Assembly: GCF_003148465.1 (NCBI RefSeq)
Contig: NZ_QGGI01000010.1
Coordinates: 35,998-99,997, forward strand
Source of the DNA: Oceanotoga teriensis
Lineage (GTDB): Bacteria > Thermotogota > Thermotogae > Petrotogales > Petrotogaceae
Length of the DNA stretch: 64,000 bases
Direction of reading: 5' to 3'
Under the pieces are notes generated by a model. The model was not told the DNA's origin and ran no database searches. It saw only the letters and a program-made list of their open reading frames with translations. Both the position numbers and the translations under genes were made by a program. This document shows, piece by piece, positions 42,763 through 52,826 of this stretch (its first letter is position 1; the number at the start of each line of letters is the position of its first letter).

Positions 42763-42921
42763 ATGAATCTTAAATTTGGGTTTGACAGAGAACAAAAAAA
42801 AGAAGAAAGAAAACTTTTAGAAAAAGAAAAAATAGAAAACTTTAACGATGAAGAGAGAGCATTTTATTATGAAATTGAGAAACTTATTTATGCAGAAGAG
42901 GAAAAAGATATAAAAAATTAA
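42763..42921 (+). CDS. Small charged hypothetical protein
   Basis: 52 residues from ATG 42763, which follows AAAGGGGG; the longer frame from 42721 lacks a ribosome site. Very rich in Lys and Glu (DREQKKEERKLLEKEK), likely one helix pair. It has its own terminator at 42935, supporting a real gene. No function known to me. Confidence 0.6.
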   Translation: MNLKFGFDREQKKEERKLLEKEKIENFNDEERAFYYEIEKLIYAEEEKDIKN

Positions 42922-42934
42922 TTTAAATATTTCT

Positions 42935-42963
42935 AATCCCAGTTTATATAACTGGGATTTTTT
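42935..42963 (+). terminator. Intrinsic terminator
   Basis: AATCCCAGTT-N5-AACTGGGATT, 10-bp perfect stem, then TTTTTATTTT. Same stem core as at 148 and 62725. Confidence 0.9.
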
Positions 42964-42978
42964 ATTTTATAAATTTCA

Positions 42979-43007
42979 TTGAAAGTTAAGTATAAGTGTG
43001 TTATAAT
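42979..43007 (+). promoter_or_regulatory. Promoter of the dCache chemoreceptor
   Basis: TTGAAA (42979-42984), 17-bp spacer, TATAAT (43002-43007), 36 bp before the ATG at 43044. Confidence 0.75.
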
Positions 43008-43043
43008 AAAAATGAGTTAATATTAAGTTAAGGGAGGGATTGT

Positions 43044-44996
43044 ATGAAATTAGGAATGAAAATATTTGTTGTGATTATAATTATAATATTAATATTTACA
43101 GGATTATCTCTTTACAATAGTTATATTATATTTAAAAATACTGGGGATTATGCAGAAACGAATCTGATAAAAGCAAATACAAAGATCATGGAAGATTATA
43201 ATACATTTTTTGAAGAACTTGATAAACTTACAAATCTCACTTCTAAATTAGACAATGTAAGAACGAGAAATGAACATATAAGGAATATATTTAAATATAT
43301 AAATGAAAGTTATAAAAATATAGACCTTTCTTATGTGGCATTTGAAGATGGAACTTATATATTTGAACCAGATAGGGAAATGCCATCGGATTATGATCCA
43401 ACTGTTAGACCATGGTATATAGAAGCCAAGAGTATGGAGAATGTTTATATAACAGAGCCATATGAAGATGTTTCAACAAAAGAAATGGTAATTTCAGTTG
43501 CGAAAAGAGTTTATGGACCGGATAATAATATAATAGGTGTTGTTGCCTTTGATGTTTCTATGACAGATCTTGTGAATGTTTTGAGTGCCAATAAATCTTA
43601 TGATTCTTCATATGCTTATGTTTTAAATCAAAAAGGTATTACACTTGTACATCCTGAAAAAGAAAGAATTGGAGTTGATATTTCAGATAATATTTTATTT
43701 AAAAATCTTGATGGAAAAAATGGTATTTTAAATTATGAATATGATGGTGTTAAGAAGATGGCTTTTTATAATACATCGGATTTAACGAATTGGATATTTT
43801 ACACAGTAGTAGATGTTAAAGAAGTTGAATCTGAGGCAAGAAGTCAATTAGTGTTTAATTTAATATTTATAATAATAATTATTATTATATCTTTGGTATT
43901 GACCATAATATTTACAAAAATTAATATTTCAAGTCCTATAAATCATCTCATGAAAAATGTTGATAAGTTCGGGGAAGGTGATTTAACAGTTGATTTTACG
44001 ATAAAAAGTAAGGATGAAATAGGAAAAATTTCCGAAAGTTTAAATTTAATGGCAAAAAATATTCAAGAAGCGATGTCATCTATAGATAATTCAGCATCTG
44101 AAACGAAAGTATCTTCTGAAGATCTTGCAAATATTTCACAAAAAATAGCTGGAATGATAGAAAATGTCAATGTTCAAATGAATGATATAAGAGATAGCTC
44201 TGGAAATGTTTCAGCCAATGTAGAAGAAGTTACATCGGGAGTTCATGAAGTTGCAGATGGAGCGAGAAGTATTTCTCAATCAGCTATGGAATTGAGTGAG
44301 TTTGCCGATAATACATTATCATTTGCTCAGCAAGGAAGTGAAAAAATAGATTTTATTGGAGATAGCATTAAAAATGCTGTAAAAAAATCTTCAAAAGCTA
44401 AAGAAGAAGTCACAGTTCTCGAAAAAGAAGCTTCGAATGTTGTTGAAATAATAAATACAATAAATAATATAACAGAACAAACTAATTTACTTGCATTAAA
44501 TGCAGCAATAGAGGCAGCTCGTGCGGGAGAAGCAGGAAAAGGGTTTGCTGTTGTAGCGGATGAAATAAGGAAACTTGCTGAAGAATCAAGAAAAGCTACA
44601 GAAGAAATCGATTCTATATTGTCTGATGTAAAAAATGGTACGGATACTGTTAATAAAACTACTATAGATGTTGAAAATGAAATAAAGAATATAGAAAATA
44701 ATATGTCTAATTTAAGTGAATTATTTGATAATATAAAAAATAAAGTTGAAGGCATGACTTCTGGAGTTGAAAATTTAACTGCAGCGAGTCAACAACAGAG
44801 TGCATCAGCTGATGAAATGAATAATGCTATGGATAATATTTCAAAACTCGTTGTTGATATAAATGAAAAAATAAATGAGATAAGTGAAGATATAGAAAAT
44901 CAAAATTCTGAAGCTCAGAATATAAGTGCAAGTAGTGAAGAATTATCAGCACTTTCTGAAAGTTTGTCAGAAGAGGTTAAAAAATTTAAATTTTAA
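43044..44996 (+). CDS. Methyl-accepting chemotaxis protein with dCache sensor
   Basis: 650 residues: membrane helix 1 (residues 6-27), extracytoplasmic dCache domain (about 30-270), helix 2 (about 275-297), HAMP domain, then the signalling coiled coil with [40 protein letters not shown]. The sensor holds [11 protein letters not shown], then ITEPYED and GVVAFDVSM, which fit the R-x-W-Y ... Y/D ... D motif described for amino-acid-binding dCache domains, so an amino acid ligand is likely (inference). Ends with a short KKFKF tail, no CheR tether. Confidence 0.93.
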   Translation: MKLGMKIFVVIIIIILIFTGLSLYNSYIIFKNTGDYAETNLIKANTKIMEDYNTFFEELDKLTNLTSKLDNVRTRNEHIRNIFKYINESYKNIDLSYVAFEDGTYIFEPDREMPSDYDPTVRPWYIEAKSMENVYITEPYEDVSTKEMVISVAKRVYGPDNNIIGVVAFDVSMTDLVNVLSANKSYDSSYAYVLNQKGITLVHPEKERIGVDISDNILFKNLDGKNGILNYEYDGVKKMAFYNTSDLTNWIFYTVVDVKEVESEARSQLVFNLIFIIIIIIISLVLTIIFTKINISSPINHLMKNVDKFGEGDLTVDFTIKSKDEIGKISESLNLMAKNIQEAMSSIDNSASETKVSSEDLANISQKIAGMIENVNVQMNDIRDSSGNVSANVEEVTSGVHEVADGARSISQSAMELSEFADNTLSFAQQGSEKIDFIGDSIKNAVKKSSKAKEEVTVLEKEASNVVEIINTINNITEQTNLLALNAAIEAARAGEAGKGFAVVADEIRKLAEESRKATEEIDSILSDVKNGTDTVNKTTIDVENEIKNIENNMSNLSELFDNIKNKVEGMTSGVENLTAASQQQSASADEMNNAMDNISKLVVDINEKINEISEDIENQNSEAQNISASSEELSALSESLSEEVKKFKF

Positions 44997-45015
44997 TAAA
45001 ATGAAACTGTTACAT

Positions 45016-45046
45016 GAGGTAAGAGAATATTAAAATCTCTTACCTC
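45016..45046 (+). terminator. Terminator of the dCache chemoreceptor
   Basis: Perfect 11-bp stem GAGGTAAGAGA / TCTCTTACCTC, then AATTTTATT. It overlaps the stop codon of the convergent aldose-epimerase-like gene. Confidence 0.75.
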
Positions 45047-45915
45047 AATTTTATTGAATAAGTACAATTGAATTTTTTATTTATATCTAAATATAATGAA
45101 TCTTCTTTATCTGAAAAATCGCCATCGAAATCTTCAAAATCTGCATGTCCATACCATGGCTCTATACATATGAATGGGGATTCGCCTTTTTGTGACCATA
45201 TACCTAAAAAAGGAAATCCTTTGAAATCAACTGTTAATGAATATTCATTTTTATTATTTCTTAAAGATATTTTTGAAGATTTTAAATTTTTGAATATCAA
45301 AGCATCTTCATTAAACAATTCATGATTTAATTTTATTATTTTTTCATTTTTCAAATAAGGTATACTTTTTCTACTGAATAATCCAAGTTCTGTATTCAAA
45401 CATTCTCTATTTATGGTTTCATTATTTTCAAATTCTAAATAATAATCTTCAAAAGACTCATTTTCTAATATAGGACATTTAAATCCTGGATGAGCTCCTA
45501 TAGAAAAGTATATTCTTTTATCATCTAAGTTTATTACTTCATAATTTATGAATAATGAATCTTCAATTATTTCATAGGTTATTATTAATTCGAATTTATA
45601 AGGATATTTTTTCAAAGTATTTTCATCATATTTCAAAGAATATGTTAATTTTGAAGTGCTCGACTCTTTTAAATCAAACTCTAAATCTCTGGCAAAACCA
45701 TGTTGGCCTAATTCAAATACTTTACCATTTACGGTATATTCATTGTTTTTAACTTTTCCAACTATAGGAAAAAGTATTGGTGCATGGCGGCCCCAGTATT
45801 TTTTATCTGCAGTCCACAAAAACTCTATATTTGAACTGTTTTTAATACTTATTAATTGAGCACCCGAGGAGTCTACTACAATTTTTAAATTTTCATTTGA
45901 GATGGTTTTTAACAT
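45040..45915 (-). CDS. Aldose 1-epimerase family protein (LacX/YphB-like)
   Basis: 291 residues. Galactose mutarotase fold with family motifs GRHAPILFPIVGKV, GQHGFARDLEF (active-site His), IGAHPGFKCP (His) and CIEPWYGHAD (Glu acid/base region). The LacX-like subgroup acts on sugars or sugar phosphates of uncertain identity. It lies downstream of the mannosidase operon on the same strand but behind a strong palindrome, so it is probably a separate unit. Confidence 0.88.
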   Translation of the reverse strand: MLKTISNENLKIVVDSSGAQLISIKNSSNIEFLWTADKKYWGRHAPILFPIVGKVKNNEYTVNGKVFELGQHGFARDLEFDLKESSTSKLTYSLKYDENTLKKYPYKFELIITYEIIEDSLFINYEVINLDDKRIYFSIGAHPGFKCPILENESFEDYYLEFENNETINRECLNTELGLFSRKSIPYLKNEKIIKLNHELFNEDALIFKNLKSSKISLRNNKNEYSLTVDFKGFPFLGIWSQKGESPFICIEPWYGHADFEDFDGDFSDKEDSLYLDINKKFNCTYSIKLR

Positions 45916-45971
45916 ATTTTCCCTTCTTTCAATTCATTTTTTATCATTATGTATTATATAATAAAAATATA

Positions 45972-46013
45972 AACATGAATTATCATATCTTATAAGATAT
46001 GATAGTTCATGTT
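45972..46013 (-). terminator. 42-nt near-perfect palindrome after the mannosidase operon
   Basis: AACATGAA-T-TATCATATCTTA pairs with TAAGATATGATA-G-TTCATGTT, one mismatch in 21 pairs and no loop. On the minus strand it is followed by TTATATTTTTATT. Placed 13 bp after the mannosidase stop, it is best read as a terminator. Confidence 0.7.
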
Positions 46014-46025
46014 ATTTTATCGATT

Positions 46026-48533
46026 CTATTTTTCGGATATTATAATATTATAAATTTTATTTTTTTCTACTTTTAAAACATTTGAAATTATTTTTATTTT
46101 ATCTTCTCTCATATTTGAAAAATAAATATTATATTTATCATCAAATTTAATCGTTTTTGTTTTATTATGATTTACAAATCTTATTAAATAATCATTATTA
46201 TTTATTATTTTTAAAGCATATATAGTTATATCATTTGGTAAATCGAATAATTTATCTTCTATTATTTTAGAATTGTTTAATATTATAGGGTGTAAAGAAT
46301 AAGTACTTGAATTTTTAAAAAGTTCTTTTTCATTTTCAATTATTCTAAAAGCATATTCTAAATTTATGCTTCTAATTATTTGAGAATCTTCAGTTTTTAA
46401 ATTTGGACCAGCTTCAATCTGTCTCGTAGAAATATTTTTTTTTGAAAGACTATCAACAGATCTTAATAAAGTTAAATATATTTCATTTTCAATTATTTCA
46501 TATTCGTATAGGCCTCGCGTTATAATTTGAATTTTTTTATCAGTTACAAATTTATTCATGGTATATCTTGGAATAATTTCTTCGGCTGATGTATCTTTAT
46601 TTAATTTATAAGGTCCATTGTTGTTGAACTTGATATTATTATTTAACTTTGTTTTGTGTTCTACAAGACCATAATAACCGTCATTATATATTAAATTATT
46701 CTTAGATATTTTGAAACTACTTCTAAATCTATTATTTTTTTGTTTGTTTTTTATATTTAAATAAATATTAACACCTTTTAAATTTTTTGAAAGTTTATAT
46801 ATTATAGTTATTGGAGAATTTTTAAAGTCAGATTTACATTCAATTATTTTCATATTTTCGTTTTCTTTAATCTTTAAAGATTTAATTTTAGGGTTTACTT
46901 TTAATTCTTTTCCACCATAATCATAATTATATTCATCTCCTATATCTTTAGAATAAAAAAAAGTGTTTAAATTATTATAATTAGTATTCTTTATTTTATC
47001 TTCAATATCAAAAGATAGATCTTCATTTAATTTAAATTTTATAAATTTATTTTCAAATGTAGCATTATTAATATTTTTTTTATGAGTTGAAATTTTTTGT
47101 GATTTTTTTAATTCTAAAGTTATTATCTCAAATGGTTTTAATTTTAAACTGAAAGTTATTTTTTTTACACATTTTTCTAAAAAAGGAATTATTGATTTAT
47201 CTGTTAGGTAACTATTCAATTGATTAATTTCTTTTATATAATTATTACCACCTACAGTATTTTCTGATTTATCCATAATATTTAAAATTTTTTGTGATTT
47301 TTCTATTATACAAGGTATTTTTTCATTTTTTTGATAAAGTTCATAATCATCTTTATTATTATCTAAATAAAATTCATATATATCATTGTTTTCATATTCA
47401 GACATATTTATTATGTTTATATAATTTTTGTTTTTAGAATCATCGATAAAATTGTTTAATATTCTTGACAAAGTAGATCTTGCATTATCAAAAGAATTTT
47501 TAAGTCTAACTTCAACTTCTTTTCCTACACTATCTGTTGAACATCCTCCAATAGAATCATGAGCTTGAGATTTTAATAGTTCTTTCCAACCATAGTTTAT
47601 TTCATTTTCAAAGTTTTTTTTATATTTTTTTATGGCTATTATATTCAATGGTTCTATATATCTTTCATATAATATTTGAGACTCATGGTTTAATAATTTT
47701 AAGTATATTCTGCTTGAACTTATGTCTTTTAAAATAGGTTCATATAGAGGACTTTTTAATTCGCCATATACTTTTTTAAATTTCTTTTTATGTTTAAAAA
47801 CTTCATCAGAATAGTTTTCAAGTGTTGAATGAATTATATTTTTTGAAAAGATTTTTTTTATTTTAAAGTCTGGAATTTCATGATCAATTCCATTCATCAA
47901 TAATATATTATCCGATGTATTATTTTTAGATATTTCATTTATTTCATAATTTAATTTTTTATAAAAATCTTCAAAAGTTGTTCCAGATTTAGCTAAATTG
48001 AAATACCCTCTATATAAATTTATAGTATTTATGAAATCACCGTTTTCAGAATACCATTCAAATTCAGTTTTTCTACATTTTTCGCCTACACCTCTCCAGA
48101 TTACAGCAGATTTAAAATCTAATCCTTTTAAAATAGAGGGAGTATAAGCTGAATGTCCAAACATGTCTGGTAAATATCCAATATTCATATATTTTATATC
48201 ATAATTTTCACATATTTTTTTTGCGTATAAAAAATTTCTTATTAAAGCTTCTCCTGAGATTAGAAATTCATCTGGAAGAATATACCAAGGACCGATTATT
48301 ATTTTTCCATTTCTTATCATATTTAAAAGTAAGTCTTTTTTTTCAGGTCTTAATTCTAAATAATCTTCGAGTACAATTAATTGACCATCGAGCATGAAAT
48401 ATTTAAAGTCTTTTTCATTTTCTATTTCATTTAAAAAAGAATCCATCATATTTATTAATCTATGTCTCAAAAGTTGATTAGAAACGTACCATTCTCTATC
48501 CCAATGTGTATGAGTTATTATATGAACTTTCAT
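46026..48533 (-). CDS. Alpha-mannosidase, glycoside hydrolase family 38
   Basis: 835 residues. GH38 signatures: zinc-binding H-x-D in THTHWDREWY at the N-terminus, IIGPWYILPDEF, GYLPDMFGHSAYTPSIL with the nucleophile Asp, IWRGVGE, EWYSENGD, and AHDSIGGCSTDSVGKEVEVRL (zinc His/Asp), then the beta-rich C-terminal domains. The pattern is near the MngB (mannosylglycerate hydrolase) type, but alpha-mannosidases of other specificity look alike. No signal peptide, so it cleaves imported mannosides in the cytoplasm. It overlaps the LacI regulator gene by 4 bp and is the last gene of the ABC transporter operon. Confidence 0.92.
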   Translation of the reverse strand: MKVHIITHTHWDREWYVSNQLLRHRLINMMDSFLNEIENEKDFKYFMLDGQLIVLEDYLELRPEKKDLLLNMIRNGKIIIGPWYILPDEFLISGEALIRNFLYAKKICENYDIKYMNIGYLPDMFGHSAYTPSILKGLDFKSAVIWRGVGEKCRKTEFEWYSENGDFINTINLYRGYFNLAKSGTTFEDFYKKLNYEINEISKNNTSDNILLMNGIDHEIPDFKIKKIFSKNIIHSTLENYSDEVFKHKKKFKKVYGELKSPLYEPILKDISSSRIYLKLLNHESQILYERYIEPLNIIAIKKYKKNFENEINYGWKELLKSQAHDSIGGCSTDSVGKEVEVRLKNSFDNARSTLSRILNNFIDDSKNKNYINIINMSEYENNDIYEFYLDNNKDDYELYQKNEKIPCIIEKSQKILNIMDKSENTVGGNNYIKEINQLNSYLTDKSIIPFLEKCVKKITFSLKLKPFEIITLELKKSQKISTHKKNINNATFENKFIKFKLNEDLSFDIEDKIKNTNYNNLNTFFYSKDIGDEYNYDYGGKELKVNPKIKSLKIKENENMKIIECKSDFKNSPITIIYKLSKNLKGVNIYLNIKNKQKNNRFRSSFKISKNNLIYNDGYYGLVEHKTKLNNNIKFNNNGPYKLNKDTSAEEIIPRYTMNKFVTDKKIQIITRGLYEYEIIENEIYLTLLRSVDSLSKKNISTRQIEAGPNLKTEDSQIIRSINLEYAFRIIENEKELFKNSSTYSLHPIILNNSKIIEDKLFDLPNDITIYALKIINNNDYLIRFVNHNKTKTIKFDDKYNIYFSNMREDKIKIISNVLKVEKNKIYNIIISEK

Positions 48534-49501
48534 AATATCATCTCAGGATAGATAAGTTTATTTACTTTTTTGTTTTCATTTATTATATCAATACTTGCAT
48601 CATAAATATTTTGAATATATAAATCTATATTTTGATATATCGATTTCATTTTATATTCTTTATTTTTATATTCAAAAGTATCTATCAAACCATCATATCC
48701 AAGACAAAAAAAGTCTTTATCGAATAAAAAATTTTTTTCTAAAAGTATTTTTGAAGTTTCTACTGCCATTTCATCACAAAGACAAAATATAGCAGTATTT
48801 TTTTCTATTTTAGTATTTTTTAAGTATTTTTTTACATTTTTTGGGTCTATTTCTGTTATTACTTCAATATTATCATCCTTGTTTGATTCTGAAAGAAATC
48901 CATCTATTCTTTTTGATATAACATCATAATTTTTTTTCATTCCAAGTATGAGATATTTTTTTGGATTAAATTTTTTTAAATATTTAAAAGCAAGTTTTCC
49001 ACCATAATTGTTATCAAAATCTATATAATTAAAATCAAAGTCCATTTTTGGATTTCCGAGTACAAGATATTTTTTTTCTAACTTATTCAATTCAAAAATT
49101 CTTTTATCTTTTTTTTCTGGAGAAGCTAAAATAGTTAAATCAATTATATTTGCAGAATTTAATTTTTTTATTGAATTTATTTCACTTTGTTTTACATGTA
49201 AAGACATTATCAGGTTATAATTATTTTGTTCATATTTTTCTTGTATTTTTCCCAATAGAACTTGATAAAATTTTGATTTCACTATTGAATTTATATCATC
49301 ACCAAATGAGAAAAGTATTATATTTGTATTTTTTCCTTTTAAAGCTCTTGCATTTGAACTTGGTATAAAATTGTATTCATCAACTATTTTTAAAATTTTA
49401 TTTCTTGTTTTTTCATTTACCATATTTGGATTTGAAATGGCTCTTGACACTGTTGAAGGAGATACACCAGCCTTTTTAGCTATATATTTCATATTTATCA
49501 T
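48530..49501 (-). CDS. LacI family transcriptional repressor
   Basis: 323 residues. The N-terminal HTH and hinge MKYIAKKAGVSPSTVSRAISN ... NFIPSSNARALKGK is typical of LacI, followed by a periplasmic-binding-type effector domain. It is encoded inside the operon after the two permease genes. Tandem GCAAACGTTTGC-type operators in front of the operon are most likely its sites, giving autoregulated repression relieved by a mannoside or mannose derivative (inference). Confidence 0.93.
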   Translation of the reverse strand: MINMKYIAKKAGVSPSTVSRAISNPNMVNEKTRNKILKIVDEYNFIPSSNARALKGKNTNIILFSFGDDINSIVKSKFYQVLLGKIQEKYEQNNYNLIMSLHVKQSEINSIKKLNSANIIDLTILASPEKKDKRIFELNKLEKKYLVLGNPKMDFDFNYIDFDNNYGGKLAFKYLKKFNPKKYLILGMKKNYDVISKRIDGFLSESNKDDNIEVITEIDPKNVKKYLKNTKIEKNTAIFCLCDEMAVETSKILLEKNFLFDKDFFCLGYDGLIDTFEYKNKEYKMKSIYQNIDLYIQNIYDASIDIINENKKVNKLIYPEMIL

Positions 49502-49505
49502 AAAT

Positions 49506-50390
49506 TCACCCCTTTAATCCAGAAGATGCTCCAACCTCAATGAAATTATCTTGCATAGATAAAAATATAAAAATCATGGGAGCAGTCATCAACATTGTTG
49601 CTGCCATCATATATGGCCATACTGTATAAAAAGATCCTTTGAAAAAATTCAAACCTAATGTTAATGTAAACATTTCTTTTTGTTGCATTATTATCAATGG
49701 CCACATAAAATCGTTCCAGGTATTTAAAAAAGTATATATTCCGAGAGCTCCAAGAGCTGGTTTACTTAAAGGTAATATTATTTTAAAAAAAGTTTTAGGT
49801 ATTGAAGCACCATCTATTTTGGCTGCATCTTCAAGTTCTTTTGGAATATTAAGAAAGAACTGTCTCATTAGAAATATGCCAAAAACCATTGTAAGTTTTG
49901 GTAAAATTAATCCTGTATATGAATTCAATAAGTTAAAATCTGATATTAATAAATAAGTTGGAATTATTATGGCTGGAAAAGGTATCATTATTGTTGCAAG
50001 CAATAAACTAAAAATTTGATTTTTGAATGGAAACTTTAATCTTGCAAAAGCGTATCCTGCAAGTGAATCAAAAAATAAATTACCTATAGTAACAGATATA
50101 GCATATATAAATGTATTCAATATCCATCTGAAATATGGAGTTATTTTAAAAATTTCTACATAGTTTGCTGTAGTTGCAGGGGCATTAAAAAGTGTTATAG
50201 GCCATTTAAAGAAATTTATTTTTGGTGGCCATTTCATAAAATCTACACCAACACGGATACCTTCCTCATTTTGATAAGTTATTGGTGTAAAAGAGATCAT
50301 TGCCGACCATATGAACGGAAAAAGAGATATAAAAGCATATAAAATTAATATTGTATATGCGATCATCTTTAAAGTATTAAATTTTTTCAT
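49506..50390 (-). CDS. Sugar ABC transporter permease (MalG type)
   Basis: 294 residues, six membrane helices, with the EAA loop EDAAKIDGASIPKTFFKIILPLSKPALGAL and the C-terminal SSGLKG end typical of carbohydrate uptake (CUT1) permeases. An extended periplasmic loop follows helix 1 (about residues 33-70). It pairs with the permease encoded 1 bp upstream. No ATPase gene is in the operon; CUT1 systems often share a common MsmK/MalK-type ATPase. Confidence 0.92.
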   Translation of the reverse strand: MKKFNTLKMIAYTILILYAFISLFPFIWSAMISFTPITYQNEEGIRVGVDFMKWPPKINFFKWPITLFNAPATTANYVEIFKITPYFRWILNTFIYAISVTIGNLFFDSLAGYAFARLKFPFKNQIFSLLLATIMIPFPAIIIPTYLLISDFNLLNSYTGLILPKLTMVFGIFLMRQFFLNIPKELEDAAKIDGASIPKTFFKIILPLSKPALGALGIYTFLNTWNDFMWPLIIMQQKEMFTLTLGLNFFKGSFYTVWPYMMAATMLMTAPMIFIFLSMQDNFIEVGASSGLKG

Positions 50391-50391
50391 A

Positions 50392-51552
50392 TCATATCAC
50401 ACTCTCTTCTTTAAAAGTTTTTTTAAAGATCGAAGTTATTATAAGAACTATAAAAAATAAAATTACTCCAAGTGTTGAAGCATAACCCATTTGTCCATAT
50501 TCGAAAGCATTTTTATATATATAAAAAGAGAGAGTTATATTTCTTAAGTTTTTTATTAACATATATATTTGATCAAATACTTGTAAAGTGCTTATTATTC
50601 CTATAGTTATTACATAAATACTTTGATTTTTTAAAAGAGGAATTATTATTTTAAAAAACATTGTAGTATTTTTAGCCCCATCTATTTTGGCAGCTTCATA
50701 TAGTTCATTTGGAATATTTTGAAGACCAGCAAGATAAGTTATCATAAAGTATCCGGCAGTTGTCCAAATATTCATAGCCATTATTGCACCAAGAGCAGTT
50801 GTTGGATTATTTAACCAATCTATTTGGGGTATACCAAATATTCCAAGCATACGATTTAATATTCCTGCTTTAGAATATATCAAAGAAAAAATCATAGATA
50901 TTGCTGCTGATGAAGTTATTGATGGAATAAAAAAACTGGCTTTAAAGAAATTAATTCCATGTATTTTTTGATTTGAGGCAATTGCTAGTAGGAGTGCGAG
51001 AAAAGTTTGAATTGGAACTACTATTAAACAAAATAATAAAGCATTGCCAAGTGCAATCCAAAAATATTCATCATTATATGCTTGAATATAATTATCCAAT
51101 CCTATAAATTTAGGCTTGTATTTAAATGCAGAAGAGGCTCCATTTATATAATTATTCAAAAATTTTTTTACAGTCGTTTGTGAAGACAATTCCCTATTAT
51201 AAAAATCTTCGAATAATTTTTCTATATTAATTTTAGAATTTTTTATTATTTTTATTTGTTTATCATTTAATTTAATTCCAAGTTCATTTTGTATGAAATC
51301 TAACATATTAAAAGAATCAATATAATTATTTAAATTTTCTTTTTTTATATCATCTATAAATTCTCCAATATAAAACTGTATAGAATCTTCTGGAATAATA
51401 GGCATTTCAAATTGTTTGTTTTTTGTAGAATTATAATCTGTAAAACTGTATATGAATGTCATCATTATTGGATATAGCATAAAAGTTATTAATAATATTA
51501 TTACAGGAGAAATAAATAGATAACCATAAAAATTTTCTTTATAATTTTTCAA
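50392..51552 (-). CDS. Sugar ABC transporter permease (MalF type) with large periplasmic insert
   Basis: 386 residues, longer than the usual 290-300. After helix 1 (LFISPVIILLITFMLYPIMMTFIYS) comes an insert of about 100 residues (about 40-145: acidic and Lys-rich, with NDKQIKIIKNSKINIEKLF), then five more helices and the EAA loop YEAAKIDGAKNTTMFFKIIIPLL. The insert resembles in position the MalF P2 loop that contacts the binding protein. Pairs with the MalG-type permease. Confidence 0.9.
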   Translation of the reverse strand: MKNYKENFYGYLFISPVIILLITFMLYPIMMTFIYSFTDYNSTKNKQFEMPIIPEDSIQFYIGEFIDDIKKENLNNYIDSFNMLDFIQNELGIKLNDKQIKIIKNSKINIEKLFEDFYNRELSSQTTVKKFLNNYINGASSAFKYKPKFIGLDNYIQAYNDEYFWIALGNALLFCLIVVPIQTFLALLLAIASNQKIHGINFFKASFFIPSITSSAAISMIFSLIYSKAGILNRMLGIFGIPQIDWLNNPTTALGAIMAMNIWTTAGYFMITYLAGLQNIPNELYEAAKIDGAKNTTMFFKIIIPLLKNQSIYVITIGIISTLQVFDQIYMLIKNLRNITLSFYIYKNAFEYGQMGYASTLGVILFFIVLIITSIFKKTFKEESVI

Positions 51553-51586
51553 TGAAGAACCTCTCCTTTAATAAACAATAATTTTA

Positions 51587-52801
51587 TTATTTAACCCATT
51601 TCATATAATTTTCATTTATCTTTATTTTAGCCTCTTCAAAAGTTATATGATTGTAGAATAAATCTTTTAATATACTGTTTAATTCATCATTAGCTCTTGT
51701 AAATCTTCCAGAAGGAGTTTGAACTTTCCAAGGATGAGCAAAATCTAATGCATCATAAAATATTTTTTTTATATTATCTGTATCTTTTGAAGCTATAGAC
51801 TTTCTTGAAGATAATGAGCCTACTTTTTCTACAAATTCTTTTTGACCTTCATCAGTTAAAAATTTTATAAGTTCCCATGATTCTTGTTTGTTTTTAGAAT
51901 ATTTATTTATAGACCAACCGACTGTATATAACATTGATGATTTTTCAGAAAAATGAGGTATATTGACTATTCCAGTTTTATTTAATAAATCAGGATATTG
52001 TTCTCTTAAGTAGCCTACAGTCCAGTTTCCTGTCATTGCCATTGCGACTTTACCAGTACCATAAGCTTCTCCTATCCAACTTGCACCCAATGCTGATGGT
52101 TCAACGGCAAGATTATATTTTGATACGAGTTCAACATAAAATTTAAAACCAGCCCATGAATTATTACTTGTAATAGCTGTTGATAAGTCCTCATTAACAA
52201 CTTCTCCGCCAGCTGAAAAAATAAATGGGATTGCTCTATTAAAATCTGCTGCTATAACAAGAGGTGTATCCATACCTTTATTTTTTAGTTGTGTTGCTTT
52301 ATCAAAAAGATCAAACCATGTATCATTATTTGTTGGATATTCTACTCCATATTTATCAAAAAATTCTTTATTGTAAAATAAATTTAAGGAAGAAGCATCT
52401 TTTGGTATGGAATATAATTTATTATCAAATGTGAATGCATCTAAAAGATTTGGAAAAAAATCTTCAATATCAAAACTTTCTTTTTTTATAAATAAATCTA
52501 ATGGATATAAAGCATTAATTTTATAAAATTCTTCTGCCCAAGCTACATCAACATAAAATATATCAGGTCCACTACCAGCTGAAATTTCACTCATTAATTT
52601 TTGAGTAAATTGATTTACATCACCAGCTGGTTGCCAAACAGCTTTTATATCTGGATTTTGTGCATTAAATTTTTCAATTATATTTTTTATTATAGATTCT
52701 TCAACAGGATTTCCAGGCCAACCACTCATAACTATTGTTTTTTGAGTAAAGCATATAATACCAAATAATAGTATTAATACAACAAAAAATCCTTTTTTCA
52801 T
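51587..52801 (-). CDS. Sugar ABC transporter substrate-binding protein (family 1)
   Basis: 404 residues starting at ATG 52801, which follows AAGGGGGG; the longer frame to 52843 would translate through the operator sequence. Signal peptide MKKGFFVVLILLFGIICFTQ. SBP family 1 features: FNAQNPDIKAVWQPAGD, GSGPDIFYVDVAWAEEF, LYSIPKDASSLNLFYNKEFFDKYG, AMTGNWTVGYLRE and GWSINKYSKNKQESWELIKFL. First gene of the mannoside operon. Confidence 0.93.
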   Translation of the reverse strand: MKKGFFVVLILLFGIICFTQKTIVMSGWPGNPVEESIIKNIIEKFNAQNPDIKAVWQPAGDVNQFTQKLMSEISAGSGPDIFYVDVAWAEEFYKINALYPLDLFIKKESFDIEDFFPNLLDAFTFDNKLYSIPKDASSLNLFYNKEFFDKYGVEYPTNNDTWFDLFDKATQLKNKGMDTPLVIAADFNRAIPFIFSAGGEVVNEDLSTAITSNNSWAGFKFYVELVSKYNLAVEPSALGASWIGEAYGTGKVAMAMTGNWTVGYLREQYPDLLNKTGIVNIPHFSEKSSMLYTVGWSINKYSKNKQESWELIKFLTDEGQKEFVEKVGSLSSRKSIASKDTDNIKKIFYDALDFAHPWKVQTPSGRFTRANDELNSILKDLFYNHITFEEAKIKINENYMKWVK

Positions 52802-52826
52802 AAAAAAATCCCCCCTTATTATTTTT

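Noticed and set aside
44327..44755. 142-codon ORF antisense to the chemoreceptor
   Set aside because: Typical shadow of the conserved signalling domain; Ser/Phe-rich translation.
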